A stretch of DNA of 64,000 bases, from assembly GCF_030848305.1 (NCBI RefSeq), contig NZ_CP114598.1:2480001-2544000 (forward strand), read 5' to 3'. Position numbers and translations under genes: made by a program. Below the pieces are notes generated by a model. That model was not told where the DNA came from. It made no database searches and saw only the letters and a program-made list of their open reading frames with translations. This DNA is from Akkermansia muciniphila. GTDB lineage: Bacteria > Verrucomicrobiota > Verrucomicrobiia > Verrucomicrobiales > Akkermansiaceae. Of this stretch, positions 8,832-18,328 are shown one piece after another (the stretch's first letter is position 1; each line of letters starts with the position of its first letter).

Positions 8832-9608
8832 ATGAAAATTTCAGTCATTACGGTTTGTTATAACAGCATTGCAACGCTGCAAGACACGCTGGAAAGCATT
8901 CTGCGGCAAACTTACCCGGACGTGGAAAACATTGTCGTGGACGGGGCCAGCAAGGACGGGACCGTGGAATTGATTGAAAAATACAGTCCTCAATTTTCCG
9001 GCCGCATGAAATGGATATCCGAGCCGGACAAGGGGATTTATGATGCCATGAACAAAGGAATAAGCATGGCTACGGGAGATATCGTCGGCTTTCTGAACGC
9101 GGACGACTATTACCAGGACGGAGGCGTGCTGGAAACCATTGCCGAGGCGTTTGCCCGGCATGGGGCGGATGCCGTACATGGCAATCTGCACTACATCAAC
9201 GGGGCAAGGGAAATCGTACGCACATGGCGCGGAACGGAGTATCGTCCCGGCTCCTTCCAGCGCGGCTGGTGCCCGGCGCACCCCACATTCTATTGTAAAA
9301 AGGACTGCTTTACCCGTTACGGCGGCTTTGACCCCGCTATCGGCAGCGCGGCGGATTTTGAACTCATGTTGCGCTTTATAGAAAAAAACCATATTTCCAC
9401 CGCCTATATCGACCGCGACATGGTCTTCATGCGCACCGGAGGCTCCAGTACGGCGGGCCTGCGGGCCATCCTGAGGAACACGCGCCAGAACAAACAGGCA
9501 TTCAGGAAAAACAACCTCCCTTACCCGTGGCATTATGGAGTAACCCGGCTGCTGGCCAAGGCGGGCAGCACGCGCAATCCCATCCATTACCTGTTCAAAA
9601 CCCGCTGA
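8832..9608 (+). CDS. Glycosyltransferase family 2
   Basis: The 258-residue GT-A enzyme opens with the GT2 signature (MKISVITVCYNSIATLQDTLESILRQTYP), followed by VDGASKDGT and the metal-binding LNADDYY. A later YGGFDPAIGSAADFELMLRF region is typical of WcaE/PgaC-like GT2 proteins that act on lipid-linked intermediates. It probably adds one of the first sugars after the initiating transferase 30 bases upstream. Donor and linkage are unknown. Confidence 0.88.
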   Translation: MKISVITVCYNSIATLQDTLESILRQTYPDVENIVVDGASKDGTVELIEKYSPQFSGRMKWISEPDKGIYDAMNKGISMATGDIVGFLNADDYYQDGGVLETIAEAFARHGADAVHGNLHYINGAREIVRTWRGTEYRPGSFQRGWCPAHPTFYCKKDCFTRYGGFDPAIGSAADFELMLRFIEKNHISTAYIDRDMVFMRTGGSSTAGLRAILRNTRQNKQAFRKNNLPYPWHYGVTRLLAKAGSTRNPIHYLFKTR

Positions 9609-9642
9609 ATTTTCCCAGTCCGCACCTGTCCGTCACTCCGCC

Positions 9643-10800
9643 ATGAACCTGATTTTCTATTTTGACCAGCCTATCCTGCCCCATGCGGGAGGAACGGAAC
9701 GGGCGGCGTATCTTCTGGCGCAAGCCCTGTCGCAGCACGGCCACCGGGTTTCCTTCCTGTCGCTCCGGCAGGCGGCGGACACACCTCCCGGGGCCCCGCC
9801 TTACTTCACCCTTCCCCGGCAGGACACGCTCTTCTGCCAGGAAAACAGGGAATATGTGGAAACCCTGTGCTCCGCACAAAAGACGGACGGCATCATCAAC
9901 TGCGGAGCCAATCAGGATGACTCCTTCTTTTTCAGCCATGAACACCTTGACATCCAGGCTTCCATCATTTCCTGGATTTCCTTTGACGTCCGCACAGGGC
10001 TGGATTATTTCTCCTGCCTGCTCCGGAAGGATTTCTCCACCTGGGGAAATACCATAAAAACGCTGCTGCGCCATGCGCTGCTGCCCTATAAAAAACATGC
10101 GGCCATCAGCAACAAGAAGAGGAAATACAGGGACATGTTCCGCGGGTCAGACAAGGTGGTCTTTCTTTCCCGGCATTACACGGAAGACGCCCTCCAGCTG
10201 GCGGGGCCGCCGGAAAGAGCCCGTCTGTACGCCATCCCCAACCTGCTGACTTATGCCCCCGTTCAGCCCGACCTTTCCGGAAAGGAAAACGCCGTTCTTT
10301 ATGTGGGGAGGCTGGCGGATTCTCCCAAAAAGGTGGATCGCCTGCTGAACGTCTGGAAAAAAGTGCAGCCTCTTCATCCGGACTGGCATCTGTACCTGGT
10401 GGGGGACGGCCCGGAACGCGGCAATCTGGAACGGATGGCGGAACGGCTGAAGCTGGAAAACGTCCATTTTGAAGGGGTCCAGGAACCCGCGCCCTATTAC
10501 CGCAAGGCCAGAATACTCTGCCTCACCTCCACCCACGAAGGCATGCCCATGGTGATTAACGAAGCTCTCTCCTACGGCTGCGTTCCTGTGGTTTTCAACA
10601 GTTTCCACGCTGCCGAAGACATGCTGCCGGACCGGGAGACGGGACGGCTCATCCCGCCCTTCAGCCTGCGCCTCTTCGCGCGGGAGCTGGATGAACTGAT
10701 GAGCGGCCCCTATGTCCCTCCCTCCACCAGAGTATTAACGAACTATCAACCGGAAAAGGTTATTCCCCTGTGGATGGAATGCCTGCAGGACCAGCCATGA
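9643..10800 (+). CDS. Glycosyltransferase family 4
   Basis: The 385-residue GT-B enzyme has an N-terminal acceptor domain (FDQPILPHAGGTERAAYLL) and a C-terminal donor domain with VLYVGRLADSPKKVDRLL, YLVGDGPERGNLE and the EX7E-like stretch EGMPMVINEALSYG. It overlaps the next gene by four bases (ATGA). Its donor-binding half closely resembles those encoded at 10797 and 18325, which suggests duplication within the locus. Confidence 0.87.
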   Translation: MNLIFYFDQPILPHAGGTERAAYLLAQALSQHGHRVSFLSLRQAADTPPGAPPYFTLPRQDTLFCQENREYVETLCSAQKTDGIINCGANQDDSFFFSHEHLDIQASIISWISFDVRTGLDYFSCLLRKDFSTWGNTIKTLLRHALLPYKKHAAISNKKRKYRDMFRGSDKVVFLSRHYTEDALQLAGPPERARLYAIPNLLTYAPVQPDLSGKENAVLYVGRLADSPKKVDRLLNVWKKVQPLHPDWHLYLVGDGPERGNLERMAERLKLENVHFEGVQEPAPYYRKARILCLTSTHEGMPMVINEALSYGCVPVVFNSFHAAEDMLPDRETGRLIPPFSLRLFARELDELMSGPYVPPSTRVLTNYQPEKVIPLWMECLQDQP

Positions 10801-11975
10801 GCAACATCGTCATCTATCTTCCCAATGAACCCCTGGGCAAACAGGGCGGCATGGAGCGGGCCACTCACCACCTGGCCGCCATGCTTGCCGGTGAAGGCCA
10901 CCGGGTAACGCTCCTCTGCAGAAACAAAAACAGGCTGGGGGAAGAATACGTGCCTCCGACGGATCTCGTATTCATTCCCGCGTCCCTCAGCCGGGAGGAA
11001 GAACAGAATTTTCTGCTTAGCTTGATTAAGGAAAGAGGAATTGAGACCATCATCGACCAGACGGAAGGAGGAATTGTGGGGCGGTGGGGAATTTTCCGGC
11101 GTCGCGGGCACATGAACGGGGTTTCCGTTAAACTCATTGCCGTTCAGCACAGCTCCCAATATACCTACCTGAAACATTACCGGACCGTCAACCGGAAGCC
11201 CGCCGGACGCGGCCTGATCGGCAAGACACGCTCATTTTTCTATAATACGTTTATCCTGGCATTAAAAAAATGCAGGGCCGTTTTGCTTCAGCGCAGCCTG
11301 TTCCGGGAACTGGCTTCAGACTATGACCAGATAGTAACGCTCTCGGAAGGGGGCATTGAAGAATTCAAGAAACTGTGTCCCTCCGTCCCCGGGAACAAGC
11401 TCTCCTGTATTCCCAATATGGTGGAACTGCCCTCTCTTCCCGGGGAAGAGAAAAAAGAACCGCGCTGCCTGTTTGTCGGCAGGCTGGATAATCCCTCAAA
11501 AGGAGTGGACAGGCTCCTGCGCATATGGGAAAAAGTGGAAAAAGCATGCCCGGACTGGCATCTGGACATTGTGGGCGACGGACCGGATGCGGACCTGCTT
11601 AAGGATTCCGCCCAAAAACTGGGGCTTTCCCGAATTGTCTTCCACGGCTTCCAGAATCCGGAACCTTACTATTCCAGAGCCTCCATATTCTGCATGACTT
11701 CCACGTTTGAAGGATTCGGCCTCGTTCTTGTAGAAGCCATGCAGCACGGATGCGTTCCTATTGCCTTTGACAGCTACCCTGCCGTCCGGGATATTATCTC
11801 CCACGGGGAAAACGGCATCCTCATTCCCCCCTTTCAGGAAGAAGATTACTCAAACGCTATCATGGCCCTGACGAACAATCCCGACGAGCTGAAACGATTC
11901 AGCCTTCACAGCCTCAGCATATCCCAAAAATTCAGCCCCTCAAACCTGGCATCCAGGTGGAACGCCATTTTGTAG
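10797..11975 (+). CDS. Glycosyltransferase family 4
   Basis: The start is the ATG at 10797, overlapping the preceding TGA; a GTG at 10770 would add nine residues that look unlike the family. The 392-residue GT-B protein shows IYLPNEPLGKQGGMERATHHL at the N-terminus, CLFVGRLDNPSKGVDRLLRIW, DIVGDGPDADLL and the EGFGLVLVEAMQHG donor motif. A close paralogue is encoded immediately upstream. It probably adds a sugar of the polysaccharide repeat; the substrate is unknown. Confidence 0.87.
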   Translation: MSNIVIYLPNEPLGKQGGMERATHHLAAMLAGEGHRVTLLCRNKNRLGEEYVPPTDLVFIPASLSREEEQNFLLSLIKERGIETIIDQTEGGIVGRWGIFRRRGHMNGVSVKLIAVQHSSQYTYLKHYRTVNRKPAGRGLIGKTRSFFYNTFILALKKCRAVLLQRSLFRELASDYDQIVTLSEGGIEEFKKLCPSVPGNKLSCIPNMVELPSLPGEEKKEPRCLFVGRLDNPSKGVDRLLRIWEKVEKACPDWHLDIVGDGPDADLLKDSAQKLGLSRIVFHGFQNPEPYYSRASIFCMTSTFEGFGLVLVEAMQHGCVPIAFDSYPAVRDIISHGENGILIPPFQEEDYSNAIMALTNNPDELKRFSLHSLSISQKFSPSNLASRWNAIL

Positions 11976-12008
11976 GATCAGAAAAACGTTATCAAATCAC
12001 TGGCAGAG

Positions 12009-13181
12009 ATGAAAATTTGTTTTGTCGCATGGTCGGATTTCGGAATAGGAGGCGTCCCCAAAGTCCTGACCTGTCTGATGGACGCCTTGTCACGCAACCA
12101 TGACGTAAGCCTCTATTCCCTGAAAAACCTTCCGCAGTCAGGCATTAACGGAATCAACCGGGAACAAATTCATATTTACTGCAAGGAAATGAATTTATAT
12201 GAGAAAGTTCGCCGCTCCGCGGCGGACATTCTTGTCAGTAAAACCCCTCTGTTCAGCTCCGCCCTCGGCTGCCGGCTATACGCGGCCGCGCGCTACACGT
12301 CAGGCTTCAAAAAGGCGCTGACGAACCACCTCAATAAACATCAATATGATGTAGTCATTTTCGGTTCCGGATTTGAAGACTCCCTGCTTCTCGCCCTTAC
12401 CAAAAAGAAGCTCCTGCCCAGCATGAGAATCATGACGTGGTCCCATGCCTCCTATGACAATTATTTCACCAACATGGGTTCCTTCTTCTCCCGGTACATG
12501 AAGGAGGCCATCAAGGCATATTACCACCGTTTCGATGAAATCATCGTCCTGTCTGACGGGGACGAAAAAGAATTCAAAGAAAAACATCATCTTCCCGCCC
12601 GCCGAATCTACAACCCCAACACGATGAAACCGGCCGGGAAATCGTCCCTCACCAGCAAAACGTTCGTTTACGTCGGAGCTCTCTCCCGCCAGAAAGGGAC
12701 TGATCTGGCCGTCCGCGCGTTCCGCAGATTCATTGAAACGGACCAGGAATGGAATCTCCATATTTATGGGGATGGCCCGTTGAAAGGATGGATTGAAGAA
12801 TATGTATCCTCCCACGGTTTGGGCCAAAGAATCATCCTGCACGGGCCAAACGGAAACATGGTGGAAGAATTTCCCCGCCATTCCATCCTGGTCTTTCCCT
12901 CCCGCTGCGAAGGCTTCGGCCTCGTCCAGGTGGAAGCCATGTGCTGTGGACTGCCTATTCTGGCGGCGGATATACCTATCTGCCGGGAAATAGTGGGCAA
13001 ACATCACGCCGGCATCTTTTTTGAGTCGGACAATCCGGAAGACCTGTGCCGGGCCATGCGCGAGATGACGGCCTCAGACCTCTCCACCTACGCGGCGAAC
13101 GGCCTGGCCGCGGCGCCCCTGTTTAATTTGGAGCAGACTGTCTCTGAATGGGAAAACATGTTCAACGCAGTAAAATCATGA
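12009..13181 (+). CDS. Glycosyltransferase family 4
   Basis: The 390-residue GT-B enzyme begins with FVAWSDFGIGGVPKVLTCLMDAL and carries FVYVGALSRQKGTDLAVRAF, HIYGDGPLKGWIEEY and CEGFGLVQVEAMCCG in the donor-binding domain. The stop overlaps the start of the next gene (ATGA), indicating coupled translation. Donor and acceptor cannot be assigned. Confidence 0.87.
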   Translation: MKICFVAWSDFGIGGVPKVLTCLMDALSRNHDVSLYSLKNLPQSGINGINREQIHIYCKEMNLYEKVRRSAADILVSKTPLFSSALGCRLYAAARYTSGFKKALTNHLNKHQYDVVIFGSGFEDSLLLALTKKKLLPSMRIMTWSHASYDNYFTNMGSFFSRYMKEAIKAYYHRFDEIIVLSDGDEKEFKEKHHLPARRIYNPNTMKPAGKSSLTSKTFVYVGALSRQKGTDLAVRAFRRFIETDQEWNLHIYGDGPLKGWIEEYVSSHGLGQRIILHGPNGNMVEEFPRHSILVFPSRCEGFGLVQVEAMCCGLPILAADIPICREIVGKHHAGIFFESDNPEDLCRAMREMTASDLSTYAANGLAAAPLFNLEQTVSEWENMFNAVKS

Positions 13182-14143
13182 AACATTTAACATTACTGGA
13201 ACCTATCAGGAAAGAAGGCAATTACCAATTCTTCATGCAATGGTTTGCGGACGCATGGACAACCAGCGGAGGGCAAACGGTCAAGGGAATCTCTGCTCCG
13301 TGGAATCTGCGTCTGTTGATCGCCAAATCCCGCGTTTCACGGAATTTCCGCCTGTTCACCAGTTCACGCAGGGCGCTGCTGGTGCCGGGAGCCGGTTATC
13401 CGGATTCATTCGCGTGGCCGTTCGGTTATGCAAATGAAATCGTGCCCATGCTGTGGGACGTCTGGCCCCGGTACTGGCCGCGCCTCATCTCCTCCCTGAA
13501 ACGCCACCATGTGCAAACATTGTTGTGCACCTCATCCCAGGTTTGCGAATACGTGACGGAAAAACTTCCGCATATTAACGCGGTTCATGTTCCGGAAGGC
13601 ATAGACCCCGCCGGCTACCGGGACGGAGGCCCCCTGGAGGGACGCCGGACGGACATTCTCCAGATCGGGCGCCTGATGCAGCCCGTGCACGAGGCCATTC
13701 TTCAAATGCGGCAGTCGTCTCCCCGCCTCAGCTATCTTTACCCGGAAGAGCCGGGCCGCCTCGTCTTTCCGGACTTCCCTTCCCTGTGCGAAGGGCTGGC
13801 TTCCTCAAAAATCGTCATTTGCTACCCGCGCTGCCGAACCCACCCGGAAATGGCGGGCGATGTGGAAACGCTGACGCAGCGTTACTGGGAATGCATGCTC
13901 TCCGGAACGCTCATTGTCGGCCATGCCCCCAAAGAGCTGGTCGATCTGCTGGGGTACAATCCCGTCATTGAACTGGAGACGGATGAGGACATCGGCAACC
14001 GGCTCTCCCAGATTCTGGACAACATCTCCTCCTATCAGGAACTGGCGGATAAAAACCTGGCCGCCGCCAGGGAAAACGCATCATGGGATACAAGAATGAC
14101 CCGTATTCTCCAGCAACTGCGCCAACTGGGATATATGCAGTAA
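13178..14143 (+). CDS. GT-B glycosyltransferase-like protein
   Basis: The ATG at 13178 overlaps the upstream stop, and I preferred it to the non-coupled start 30 bases earlier. The 321-residue product lacks the usual GT4 GxxP-rich opening but has a GT-B-like C-terminal region (RYWECMLSGTLIVGHAPKELVDLLGYNPVIE), as in CgeB-like or group-1 proteins that scan for a donor site. A central VHVPEGIDP segment fits the interdomain linker. It is placed among glycosyltransferases, so a sugar transfer role is likely, but it is more divergent than its neighbours. Confidence 0.7.
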   Translation: MKHLTLLEPIRKEGNYQFFMQWFADAWTTSGGQTVKGISAPWNLRLLIAKSRVSRNFRLFTSSRRALLVPGAGYPDSFAWPFGYANEIVPMLWDVWPRYWPRLISSLKRHHVQTLLCTSSQVCEYVTEKLPHINAVHVPEGIDPAGYRDGGPLEGRRTDILQIGRLMQPVHEAILQMRQSSPRLSYLYPEEPGRLVFPDFPSLCEGLASSKIVICYPRCRTHPEMAGDVETLTQRYWECMLSGTLIVGHAPKELVDLLGYNPVIELETDEDIGNRLSQILDNISSYQELADKNLAAARENASWDTRMTRILQQLRQLGYMQ

Positions 14144-14183
14144 CAGTCTTTTTCAGCTTCACTCGAATTCAGCGGATCCGGAT

Positions 14184-15323
14184 ATGGCCACACTCTGCAA
14201 ATACTGGGCTTTCGCCTTCATTCTCTGCCAGCTAGGCCAGCAGTACATGCTCTTAAGCGGCATTGGCTCCATGGGGTCTTTCCTTCTGCTGGGTCTGGGG
14301 GCTCTTCTGCTGCTGATCAACGCCGGACGCGTACTTGACCGGAAGACGATCGCATCATCCTCTTTCATTTATTCTTTCGTCTTCATCTTCATCCTGTATC
14401 AATTCACCTTCGGTATTTTTGACCTTAATGAGAAAACGGGGATCTATCTGCTTGCCAAGGTGGTCTGCTGCCTGATGATTGCGCTTTCCGTCCAGAAGGA
14501 CCCGTCACTTTATTTGCAGCGTCTCATGCCGGTTCTGGCGGCCGTCACCAGCGTGCTCATCCTCCTCGGTTTTGTCCACAATAACCTTGTTTTTGAGGGA
14601 CGCTACACCCTGGGGTTCTGCAACGCGAATGGTCTGGGAGCCGTCTCTTCATTATGCGCGGGGGCCATGATTCTGGATTCTTCCGACCGCTCAAAGAAAA
14701 AAATCGCCATCATTCTTCTGTGCGCCCTGGCCACATTCCTCTCCGGCAGTCGGGCTTCCATAGGCATTCTCTGTTTGACCTTCATCATCAAATACGGTTT
14801 GAACGTCAGATTTCTGGCGGTGCTTCTGGCCGGAATCCTCACCTGGCAAATCATCCTGCCCATGACGGGAATCTCTTCCACCGGCCTGAACCGGTTCACG
14901 GAATCCGTGGAAAATATGGATTTTTCATCCTCCCGGGAAGGAGAACGGAAAGCGACCCTCCTCATGATTGCAGAATCCCCCATCCTGGGAAACGGCTTTG
15001 ACGTGGAACAGAGTGAAAAGGCCAAGGAGGTAAGCGGCCTGGGCTCCCATAACGGCTATCTTGACATCATGAAAATGATAGGTATTCCCTACTCCATGTT
15101 ACTGTTTGCGTTCATGGCGTATTATACCTTCACCGTCTGGCGGAAATTCCATAAATCCGCTTGCGATTATGACAGGATACACCTGTTCATCATTATCTCC
15201 GTTCTCATCGCCGCCAACTTTGAATCATATCTGTGGGGGATCAACCAGGTAGTCACAACCCTGTTGTTCACCTCCTTCGCCGTATTACAAAAACGCATGA
15301 CAAACCTTAAACATGGAATCTGA
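14184..15323 (+). CDS. O-antigen polymerase/ligase-like membrane protein (Wzy candidate)
   Basis: The 379-residue product is polytopic, with roughly ten hydrophobic helices. It has a larger periplasmic loop near residues 230-290 (FSSSREGERKATLLMIAESPILGNGFD) followed by SHNGYLDIMKMIGIPYSMLL, the Wzy_C/O-antigen ligase family pattern in which H-N and nearby arginines are conserved. It is the best candidate for the enzyme that polymerises repeat units in the periplasm. Its stop overlaps the next start by 11 bases. Confidence 0.82.
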   Translation: MATLCKYWAFAFILCQLGQQYMLLSGIGSMGSFLLLGLGALLLLINAGRVLDRKTIASSSFIYSFVFIFILYQFTFGIFDLNEKTGIYLLAKVVCCLMIALSVQKDPSLYLQRLMPVLAAVTSVLILLGFVHNNLVFEGRYTLGFCNANGLGAVSSLCAGAMILDSSDRSKKKIAIILLCALATFLSGSRASIGILCLTFIIKYGLNVRFLAVLLAGILTWQIILPMTGISSTGLNRFTESVENMDFSSSREGERKATLLMIAESPILGNGFDVEQSEKAKEVSGLGSHNGYLDIMKMIGIPYSMLLFAFMAYYTFTVWRKFHKSACDYDRIHLFIIISVLIAANFESYLWGINQVVTTLLFTSFAVLQKRMTNLKHGI

Positions 15324-16143
15324 AAAAACATACTTCTACCCCGTCCTCTCGGATTATGACTTCGGCTGGTTCCGTTTATCAGGACCGGGGCTTGCCAACT
15401 GCATGTTTGTGGCGGCCCGCGCCTACATACTCAGCAGGCAGGAAAACGCAGGCTATATTTCCCCCACCTGGACCAAACTCAGCCCGGGAACCTTCCTGCG
15501 CCGGGAGAAAGATAAAAGAGTCTATTTCAAAATTTTCAATGAACTGGGAATCAGCGGATTCAAAAAAATCCGACTGCTGCTTGCGGAAAAATTGCGCCCC
15601 GGCTCCCGGAAGGTGAAACAAATCCGCGGCATGGGGGAATACTTCGACGACCTCAATGAACACATGGACCTGGTGCATGAATTCATTGAAAAAATCACCA
15701 GGAAGGAAATTATTGAAAACGTGCATCCGGAAGCCCTGAAGGACTGCATCGCCATTCACGTGCGGCTGGGAGACTATTCCCCGGAGATGCGGGTGGATAT
15801 CCTCTGGTACGTGAATCTCGTCAAGGAAATCCTGTCCATCAAGCCGTCCCAGCAATTCCTCATCTTTTCCGACGGCTCGGACGAAGAGCTGCGGGAGCTG
15901 CTGGCCCTGTCCAACACCAGGCGCGCGTTTTACGGCAACGCCTACGCGGATATGTACGCCATCAGCAAGTGCAAATGGGTCATCGCTTCGGACTCCACCT
16001 TCTCCGCCTGGGGGGCATTCATGGGGGAACGCCCCATCCTGTTCAACAAAAGGCATTTCAAGCGGGTGTTCCGGGACCGCATTCCGGAAGCCGTTCTGGG
16101 GGACAGCACCCGCATTCCGGATGAATTCAAGACGCTGCTTTAA
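15313..16143 (+). CDS. Fucosyltransferase-like glycosyltransferase (GT11 type)
   Basis: The 276-residue protein has the GT11 alpha-1,2-fucosyltransferase-like motifs IHVRLGDYS (residues about 148-156), FLIFSDGSDEELREL and the late SDSTFSAWGAFMGERPILF. The N-terminal GLANCMFVAARAYILSR matches the GNQLFQYA-like region only loosely. It starts inside the preceding polymerase gene. If it is a fucosyltransferase, fucose would be part of the surface polymer; the assignment of sugar and linkage is inference from family motifs. Confidence 0.72.
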   Translation: MESEKTYFYPVLSDYDFGWFRLSGPGLANCMFVAARAYILSRQENAGYISPTWTKLSPGTFLRREKDKRVYFKIFNELGISGFKKIRLLLAEKLRPGSRKVKQIRGMGEYFDDLNEHMDLVHEFIEKITRKEIIENVHPEALKDCIAIHVRLGDYSPEMRVDILWYVNLVKEILSIKPSQQFLIFSDGSDEELRELLALSNTRRAFYGNAYADMYAISKCKWVIASDSTFSAWGAFMGERPILFNKRHFKRVFRDRIPEAVLGDSTRIPDEFKTLL

Positions 16144-16145
16144 AT

Positions 16146-17189
16146 ATGAAAAAGCAATATGATTTCATCTACCTGACCAATACGCCCTCCTTCTACAAGG
16201 CAAGGCTTTGTGAGGAACTGGCGAAAAAACACTCCGTTCTTCTGGTTCTTTACGGCTATGGGGCGGAAGCGGTCAATACCCGGCTCTCCGGCAATGAGAA
16301 CGGCTTTGACTACTTCTTTCTGCATGAGGGAGACGCGGGAAAAAGAAACAAGGCCCTTGTCCTGTTCAGGCTCCTGAAGCTGATGGCCCGGGTCCGGGCC
16401 CGCAGAGTGCTGTTCTCCGGCTGGATGGCGCCGGAATACAACATCTACAGCTTTCTTTCCTCAAAACGGCGCAATGCCGTCATCTGCGAATCGTCAGCCA
16501 TTGATTCCGGCATGAACGGCTGGAAAGGCCTGCTTAAAAAAGCCGTCATACGCCGCATGAGCGCGGCTCTCCCTTCCGGTTCCCCCCACCGCGCCCTGTT
16601 TGAGCATATCCGCTACCCGGGCGACATCCGCGTCACGGGCAGCGTCGGCATCTTTAACATGGAAGGCCGCAGCTCCCGTCCCCATTCCCCGTCCTCCCCC
16701 CTGAACTACATTTACGTCGGGCGCCTCGCGCCGGAAAAAAATCTGGAAATGCTCATCAGGGAATTCAACTCCAACGGGCGGCCTCTGACCATCGTGGGGG
16801 ACGGGCCCCAAAAGGAACTTCTCAGAAACATGGCCGGGGGCAACATCCGCTTTCTGGGGCACATCCCCAATGACAGGCTCCCGGAAATCTATGAACGGCA
16901 TGACGTGTTCATCCTCCCCTCGCTCTATGAGCCCTGGGGTCTGGTCGTGGAAGAAGCCCTCTTCCGGGGGCTGCCCGTCATCGCCAGCGACAAGGTGGGC
17001 AGCGCCGCCGACATGGTGACCGCTCTGGAAACGGGCGCGGTCTTTTCCCTGGCCGCTCCCGACGGCCTGCGCAACGCCATTCATGAAGTTGAAAAGAACT
17101 ATGAGACCATGGCGCGCCGCGTAGCGGACATCAACTGGAACGGCCGCGTGGAAGCGCAGCTCAAGGCATATACCTCCCTTTTAGATTAA
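16146..17189 (+). CDS. Glycosyltransferase family 4
   Basis: The 347-residue GT-B protein contains a short N-terminal domain (YLTNTPSFYKARLCEELAKK), then IYVGRLAPEKNLEMLIREF, TIVGDGPQKELLRNM and the donor-site motif SLYEPWGLVVEEALFRGLPVI. The stop TAA shares a base with the next ATG. It belongs to the same packed operon and probably contributes one glycosidic bond. Confidence 0.86.
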   Translation: MKKQYDFIYLTNTPSFYKARLCEELAKKHSVLLVLYGYGAEAVNTRLSGNENGFDYFFLHEGDAGKRNKALVLFRLLKLMARVRARRVLFSGWMAPEYNIYSFLSSKRRNAVICESSAIDSGMNGWKGLLKKAVIRRMSAALPSGSPHRALFEHIRYPGDIRVTGSVGIFNMEGRSSRPHSPSSPLNYIYVGRLAPEKNLEMLIREFNSNGRPLTIVGDGPQKELLRNMAGGNIRFLGHIPNDRLPEIYERHDVFILPSLYEPWGLVVEEALFRGLPVIASDKVGSAADMVTALETGAVFSLAAPDGLRNAIHEVEKNYETMARRVADINWNGRVEAQLKAYTSLLD

Positions 17190-18328
17190 TGGCTCCCATA
17201 TTACAAACCATCGCATCCCTTGACTCCCGTTCGGGTGGCACCAGCACCTGCACTTATGACCTGGTCAAAGCTCTGAACGCTTCCGGCATGCCCACGGATA
17301 TCCTCACCCTCCAGCCCGGCACCCCGGAAGAACGGATGGTGGGAGAAGACAGCTTCATCCATGCCTGCCCGTTTGACGCCCGCACTCCCCTCGCCGTCTC
17401 CCGGAACATACGCCGTTTTCTGGCCGGCTCCCAATATAGCCTCTACCATACCAACGGCCTGTGGCTGGACGTCAACCACGCGACATGCGCGCACGCGCGC
17501 AAAACGGACACCCCCTGCATCGTTTCCCTGCACGGCATGCTGTATCCCCAGGCGCTGGAGCGCGGCGGCTGGAAAAAGAAACTCATGCTCGCCCTGGGGC
17601 ACCGGAAAGACATCGCCGGAGCCGCCTGCGTCCACGTCACCTGCGACAAGGAAATGGAATACTACAGGGACATGGGGTTTTCCAACCCCGTGGCCGTCAT
17701 CCCCAATCCGGTGCGGATTCCGGAATATCTTGCGGACATCAGGCGCCCCGGGCATGACGGCTTCCGGGCAGGGTTCCTGGGCAGGCTTCATCCCATCAAA
17801 AATCTGGAGGCCCTGATCACGGCCTGGGGTCAACTGCGCCTCCCGAACGCGGAGCTTCTGCTCATCGGGGACGGAGAACCGGAATACAAGGCCCGGCTGG
17901 AAGAACTGGTCCGGGCGGAAAACATTTCCAACATCTCCTTCACGGGCTTTGTATCCGGGAGGCGGAAATATGAAATGCTCGCTTCCCTGGACGTCCTGTG
18001 CGCCCCCAGCCACCAGGAAAACTTCGGCATGAGCATTGCGGAGGCCCTGCTGGCGGGAACGCCCGTCATCGCCAGCCGGGGAACGCCGTGGGAAACACTG
18101 AACACCCGCAGGTGCGGCTGGTGGTGCGGCAAAGATTCCTCTTCCCTGGCCGCAGCCCTGGAAAACGCCTTCAGCCTCTCCCCGCAGGAAAGGCTCGCCA
18201 TGGGGGAACGCGGCCGCGCCCTCGTCATGGAAACCTGCGCCGCCCCTCACGCGGCCGACTGCATGAAACGCCTGTACCGGTATCTGCTGGGGCAGGAAGC
18301 CAAACCGGAATTTGTCTATCTCCCATGA
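17189..18328 (+). CDS. Glycosyltransferase family 4
   Basis: The 379-residue GT-B enzyme has the N-terminal glycine-rich acceptor loop (DSRSGGTSTCTYDLVKALN), FLGRLHPIKNLEALITAW, LLIGDGEPEYKARLEEL and ENFGMSIAEALLAGTPVIASRGTPW. The ENFG-E form of the EX7E motif is typical of WbuB/WcaI-like GT4 proteins. It overlaps neighbours at both ends (TAATG upstream, ATGA downstream). Confidence 0.87.
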   Translation: MAPILQTIASLDSRSGGTSTCTYDLVKALNASGMPTDILTLQPGTPEERMVGEDSFIHACPFDARTPLAVSRNIRRFLAGSQYSLYHTNGLWLDVNHATCAHARKTDTPCIVSLHGMLYPQALERGGWKKKLMLALGHRKDIAGAACVHVTCDKEMEYYRDMGFSNPVAVIPNPVRIPEYLADIRRPGHDGFRAGFLGRLHPIKNLEALITAWGQLRLPNAELLLIGDGEPEYKARLEELVRAENISNISFTGFVSGRRKYEMLASLDVLCAPSHQENFGMSIAEALLAGTPVIASRGTPWETLNTRRCGWWCGKDSSSLAAALENAFSLSPQERLAMGERGRALVMETCAAPHAADCMKRLYRYLLGQEAKPEFVYLP